NCBI GenBank assembly: GCA_032768795.1
Contig: CP136490.1
Location: 4,340,001 to 4,404,000 of the forward strand
Origin: Tremella fuciformis
Lineage: Eukaryota > Basidiomycota > Tremellomycetes > Tremellales > Tremellaceae
Length of the DNA stretch: 64,000 nucleotides
Reading direction: 5' to 3'
Positions 60,404-64,000 of this stretch are shown piece after piece. The notes below the pieces were generated by a model. It was not told the origin of the DNA, made no database searches, and saw nothing but the letters and a program-made list of their open reading frames with translations. Each line of letters opens with the position of its first letter. Within the stretch, counting starts at the first letter, position 1. A program made the translations under genes and the position numbers.

Positions 60404-61197
60404 GTAGTGTGGTCCAGTCCAGATGAATGAGCGAGTGTGAGAGGGAGAACGAGTGTGAGGCAGATGTTGTTATTATCGTCGGCAGCAGTTAAAATTCAAG
60501 CATCCACCCGAGAAAGTTGACTGCGGCGGCGGAGAAAGAGGAGCACGAGGAGGCGACGGACACAAAAGTCAATAATCATCCCACGGCATACACGGGGTAA
60601 GGGATCTGTTTCCGCTCCTCTCCTCTTCTCCCTCCCTGCCTTCTCGTGCGCGGCATCCGGGGCGGACTAGTGTGACTCAGGGCGAGCGTCATACCCCCCT
60701 TTGCCCCTTTAAATCCCCCGAAACACTCTCCCCCTCTGCTCGGCTGAAACGCCCACGCCACCCCAGAAGAAGAAGAAGAGAAGAGAAAAGATCTGCGAGC
60801 TGAGGCGAAGACTGGTGCGCAGAGCAGATGCCACTGATGTAATTAGACAACACTCACAAGCGAGGCTCAGCACAGCCATGCTCACTGCATCTCCGCTCCT
60901 CTCCTCTCTGCTGTTCTCTTCTCTGAACTGGCAGGCCGCTAGCTGCGTGCCGCGGCGACGGTTCTCGGCCTGACTAGTGCATCACCCTCGCCCTCCCCTC
61001 CTTGCACATCACACCCTCTCACCCAAACCACGCTAACGACCCCGTTTCATCCGTTTCACCTTTTAGCCGTCACGCGAGATAAGCCAGGCGGTCATGACAT
61101 GTCATGTTGTGCATGGTGCATGAGCATAACATGCAGCGATCAACAAGCGACACCCGTCCGTTGGTTAGTCCGGCCGCACTCAGGGCGAAAGACGAGT
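60404..61197. other. Intergenic: promoter of MscS-type gene, purine/CT-rich
   Basis: About 790 bp between the MscS-type start and the RasGEF stop. A GAAGAAGAAGAAGAGAAGAG purine run lies near 60769-60788. Short ORFs have no support. Confidence 0.4.
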
Positions 61198-64000
61198 TCA
61201 GATCTTCAACCATCCGGGCTTCTCCACTCCGCTCGCAAGCTTCTCCCCGCCCGCCCTGGGCTCCAGCATGACTGCACCCATCAGCTCTACTCGGCCGTTC
61301 AGCAGCAATTGACAAGCAAAGACTCACGAGACTTGCGGTACAGCGCGTCGAGGGACGAGCTGCCGCGCTCCGCCAACACCCGCTTGAGGAAGACCTGGAC
61401 CGTCTCGAGCTCGTGAAAGTTGAACGGCTCCTGGTAGCGCTTAAAGTCGTTGGCGATCTTGCCGAGCTTTGCATACTTGTCCTGGTTGATGAGCACGAGG
61501 TCGGGAGCGAGGACGGACGGCCGCGTGTCGGGATTGCCCTCGGCGGTAAACGTGATACTGGGCGTCAGGTGGCGTTTCTTCCTTTCCCGCAGAAACGGGT
61601 GCCTGCTCACTCGGTGAGGATGAGGCCAAGAAACGGCAGGCAAGGCCCGACGGCTTCCCGTAGTCGCGCGCGGTACGCCTGGTGGTTCTTCGTGTGCTCG
61701 ATGACCCCTCGCAGGCGCTCCATCGTGACTCGGTACTTGGCAGAGAGGACGTCCCACGTCTTCTTCAGCCGGAGGATAGTCGAGCTGTTCAGGCCCGCCA
61801 GGACAGCAAACATGGTGGAAAAGTTGTTGAGCAAGAGGCATTTCTCCCATCATCAGTTCTGACCTTCTTACCAGCTTACAATACTCACGTCCGCCAGCTT
61901 GATGTAGAACTTGAGCAGGCTCGCCCGGCGTTTAGGATCCATCTCATCGAGAATATTGTCCGCCACCCATCCCGTGATCTGGTTGCTGAGCGTGCTGAGC
62001 GCCTTGAGCGACTCTGGCCTTCCCATGCCCGCTTTGCCCTTGTTCCGAGACACGGCTTTGGCGCGACCGGCCGTCTGAAGGAGATCTTCGGGCGAGACGG
62101 CCGCAAAGAGCTGCGACTCCATGATCGTCAACTGGCGCGCGAGCTCGAGCGTGTCAAAGTCGGTGATGGGGACTTTGAGCAAGTTGGCCGAACCGCCCGT
62201 CGCCTTTTGCAACAAGTTGTGCAGCGACTTGGAAATGACAGGTGTGGGAGGGAGTCCACCTGTAGCTGGTCCAGACGAAATGTTGGTCCGCACTCTCAAG
62301 CTGTCCACTGATGCCTTGACATCAAGGCTGTTGGGCGTTTTCGCGGCCGACATCGACTGGGTCTGGCGCTTCGAGATGCTGTCTAGCAGACGAGGAGCCA
62401 TGCCAGGCAGAGTCCGCGTGACCTTCTCCCGGGCAAAGTCCATGAGAGGGTCGAGCACGACATTGTCCTCTTCCGGGCGCCAATTCGAGTCGAGCCACAC
62501 TTTGAGAAAGTTGTACACCCGGATTCGAACGGGTACGACCTTCTTATCCTGCCAAAACGCCTTTTCGCGCTCGCCAAGTATGGTAGAAGCGGGCGGATGC
62601 AGGTCGTACCGCTCTCTCATGGCCTCAAAGAGCTGAAGAGGAGTGGTGAACAGCCTGAAGGTGTAGAAGAATGTGGTGAAGAATGTCGGCTCGGCTGGGC
62701 CATCGTGCGGCGTCATCTTCTCTACTAAAACTTTGAGCGACGCGCCAATGACGCTACCTTCCGAGTTGAACGTGATTTCGCGCGGGTCATAGTCGTGCGC
62801 GACGACCCAGAATCGGACATCGGTATTGGCATTCGGCAGAGGGGCGGTCTGACTACGGGCAGTCGCGGGTCTGCGAGGCGTGTCATCCGACAAGGCCAGA
62901 TCAGACAAAGTCGGCAGGAGCCCGTCCTTTGCGACCGATGGTGGCTGCGGCGTCTCGTCGACTGGCGTACGGGGCAAAGCGGCCAAATTGTCGCTCGAAG
63001 TGGTGTCGGTCGTTATGATGGACTGCAGAGTCCCCGCCGAAGTCCGCGAGATAGGCGTACGTGGTCCAAGATGGATATCATAGTCATTCGCTGTGTACTT
63101 GTCCAGATCGGCAGAGCGCGAAGGCGAGCGCCGTTGCGCGCGAGGTGGCACGGGTGAAGAGAGGGAGGTGGAGCGCGATCGGGTGTGCAGTTGGGGCGAG
63201 GGCGCATCGGTAAGACTACGACTGAGACCAGGACGGGTGGATGGCCCAGCATGCAGAGGCATCGCACTGGGCTGGAGGAACCTGCTGCCTATCGACGTCG
63301 ACGCAGCCGCAGCGCCCTGGTCGACATCGATGATCCCAGCCAGATCGGACTGACCAACAGCAGGAAAGCTGGATCCGGCCCGAACGGTCAGGTCCTCGCT
63401 GTCCTGGACGACTTCCTCGTCCTCGTCGTCCAGCTCGACAGGTGTGTGCTGGACCATCTGACCGTCCATCTGGAACTTGGCGCGCAAATGGCTGAGACTC
63501 GTGGCCTTGCGATGGAGGCCACTGAGGGTATGTACGCCCCTCGCACCGACCGGCTGAGGGCGGAGGACGATCGCGGCCGCCTGCATGGGCCTAGGGGAAT
63601 CGGTCGTGCTGCGCGCATCGGCGCGCGAGAGGGCGGAGAGCGACATGGCTTCGTCTTCGGGTAAACAGTTCTTGACGAGCCTGATGCAGTCTGTGCCCGC
63701 TCGAAGAGTGCCCGTCGCGCTCTGCAGCAGCCTGGACTTCTCCAAATCATACAGCTCCTCACCGGTCTCCTCGAAGGGGGCATTGGCGACGGCCTCGACA
63801 CCCTGTACGAGCCTTGAGGCAATGTCATAAAGGTTGTCCTTGGCGATCCGAAGCGTCTCCACCTCTCTCGGGCGGGCGAGGCGGATCCCAGGATTACGCC
63901 CCACAGCCTCGACAACCATGAGGAGACGGCGGACATTGTCGACTGTCTCTCTGGTCATTTCGATCAAATTGGCGTGCGAAGACGGGTGCGAGCTGATATG
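61198..64000 (-). CDS. Ras-family guanine nucleotide exchange factor (5' partial)
   Basis: Cdc25-type activator that loads GTP on Ras or a close relative. The open frame runs to the window edge, so the true start and any upstream SH3 or other domain are outside; ATGs at 63958 (MTRETVDN) are internal candidates only. An N-terminal helical part is followed by a Ser/Pro-rich linker (SRSLTDAPSPQLHTRSRST). Then comes the RasGEF N-domain (SLKVLVEKMTPHDGPAEPTF, FFTTFFYTFRLFTTPLQLFE) and the catalytic CDC25 homology domain (ITDFDTLELARQLTIMESQL, ADKCLLLNNFSTMFAVLAGL, PCLPFLGLILTDITFTAEGN, FHELETVQVFLKRVL). Proposed last exon: LMLEPRAGGEK to TGA at 61198-61200. Confidence 0.88.

Overview
The window is nuclear DNA of a basidiomycete yeast or fungus, most likely a tremellomycete (Cryptococcus/Kwoniella/Tremella side). 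The evidence is dense genes on both strands, many introns of 40-60 nt with GTGAGY donors and CTNAY-type branch points, and about 53% GC. Orthologues of fungal proteins are strung together without operon logic. No CRISPR array, rRNA or convincing tRNA was seen. Most proteins are cut by several introns, so coordinates span start to stop codon and the exon structures I could work out by hand are given in the entries.

Layout. 0-9 kb: end of an unknown gene, a small hypothetical gene, an RTA1-type 7-TM protein (-), an FAD amine-oxidase-like gene (+), and a long GATA-finger protein (-) ending 1 bp from it. 9-16 kb: an Mdm1-type sorting nexin (PXA-RGS-PX-nexin C), an M50B-like membrane metalloprotease, and a hypothetical gene antisense to its 3' end. 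16-25 kb: a His-rich disordered protein, a Cdc11/Nud1-type leucine-rich-repeat scaffold (-) and a Zn2Cys6 regulator (+). 25-33 kb: a degenerate-looking ALG6/ALG8-like membrane protein, a hypothetical protein, eEF1B-alpha with an intronic C/D snoRNA, and kynurenine 3-monooxygenase. 33-34.8 kb: a gene-free stretch holding a complete miniature LTR retrotransposon. 34.8-48 kb: DHX37/Ecm16 DEAH helicase, a multi-pass membrane protein, a hypothetical protein, proteasome ATPase Rpt5 and an MFS sugar transporter whose last exon is duplicated downstream. 48-64 kb: a CSC1/OSCA-type channel, a Pif1 helicase with an N-terminal hybrid-binding domain, an EF-hand MscS channel and a RasGEF running off the edge.

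Most genes are housekeeping or signalling genes with no obvious shared pathway. The items most worth a second look are the TRIM element (identical 134-bp LTRs, 5-bp target duplication, and a primer-binding site complementary to its own predicted 5' RNA end), the U18/snR18-like snoRNA in an eEF1B intron, the hybrid-binding-domain/Pif1 fusion, the ALG6/8-like protein lacking the family's hallmark motifs, and the tandem copy of the transporter's terminal exon.
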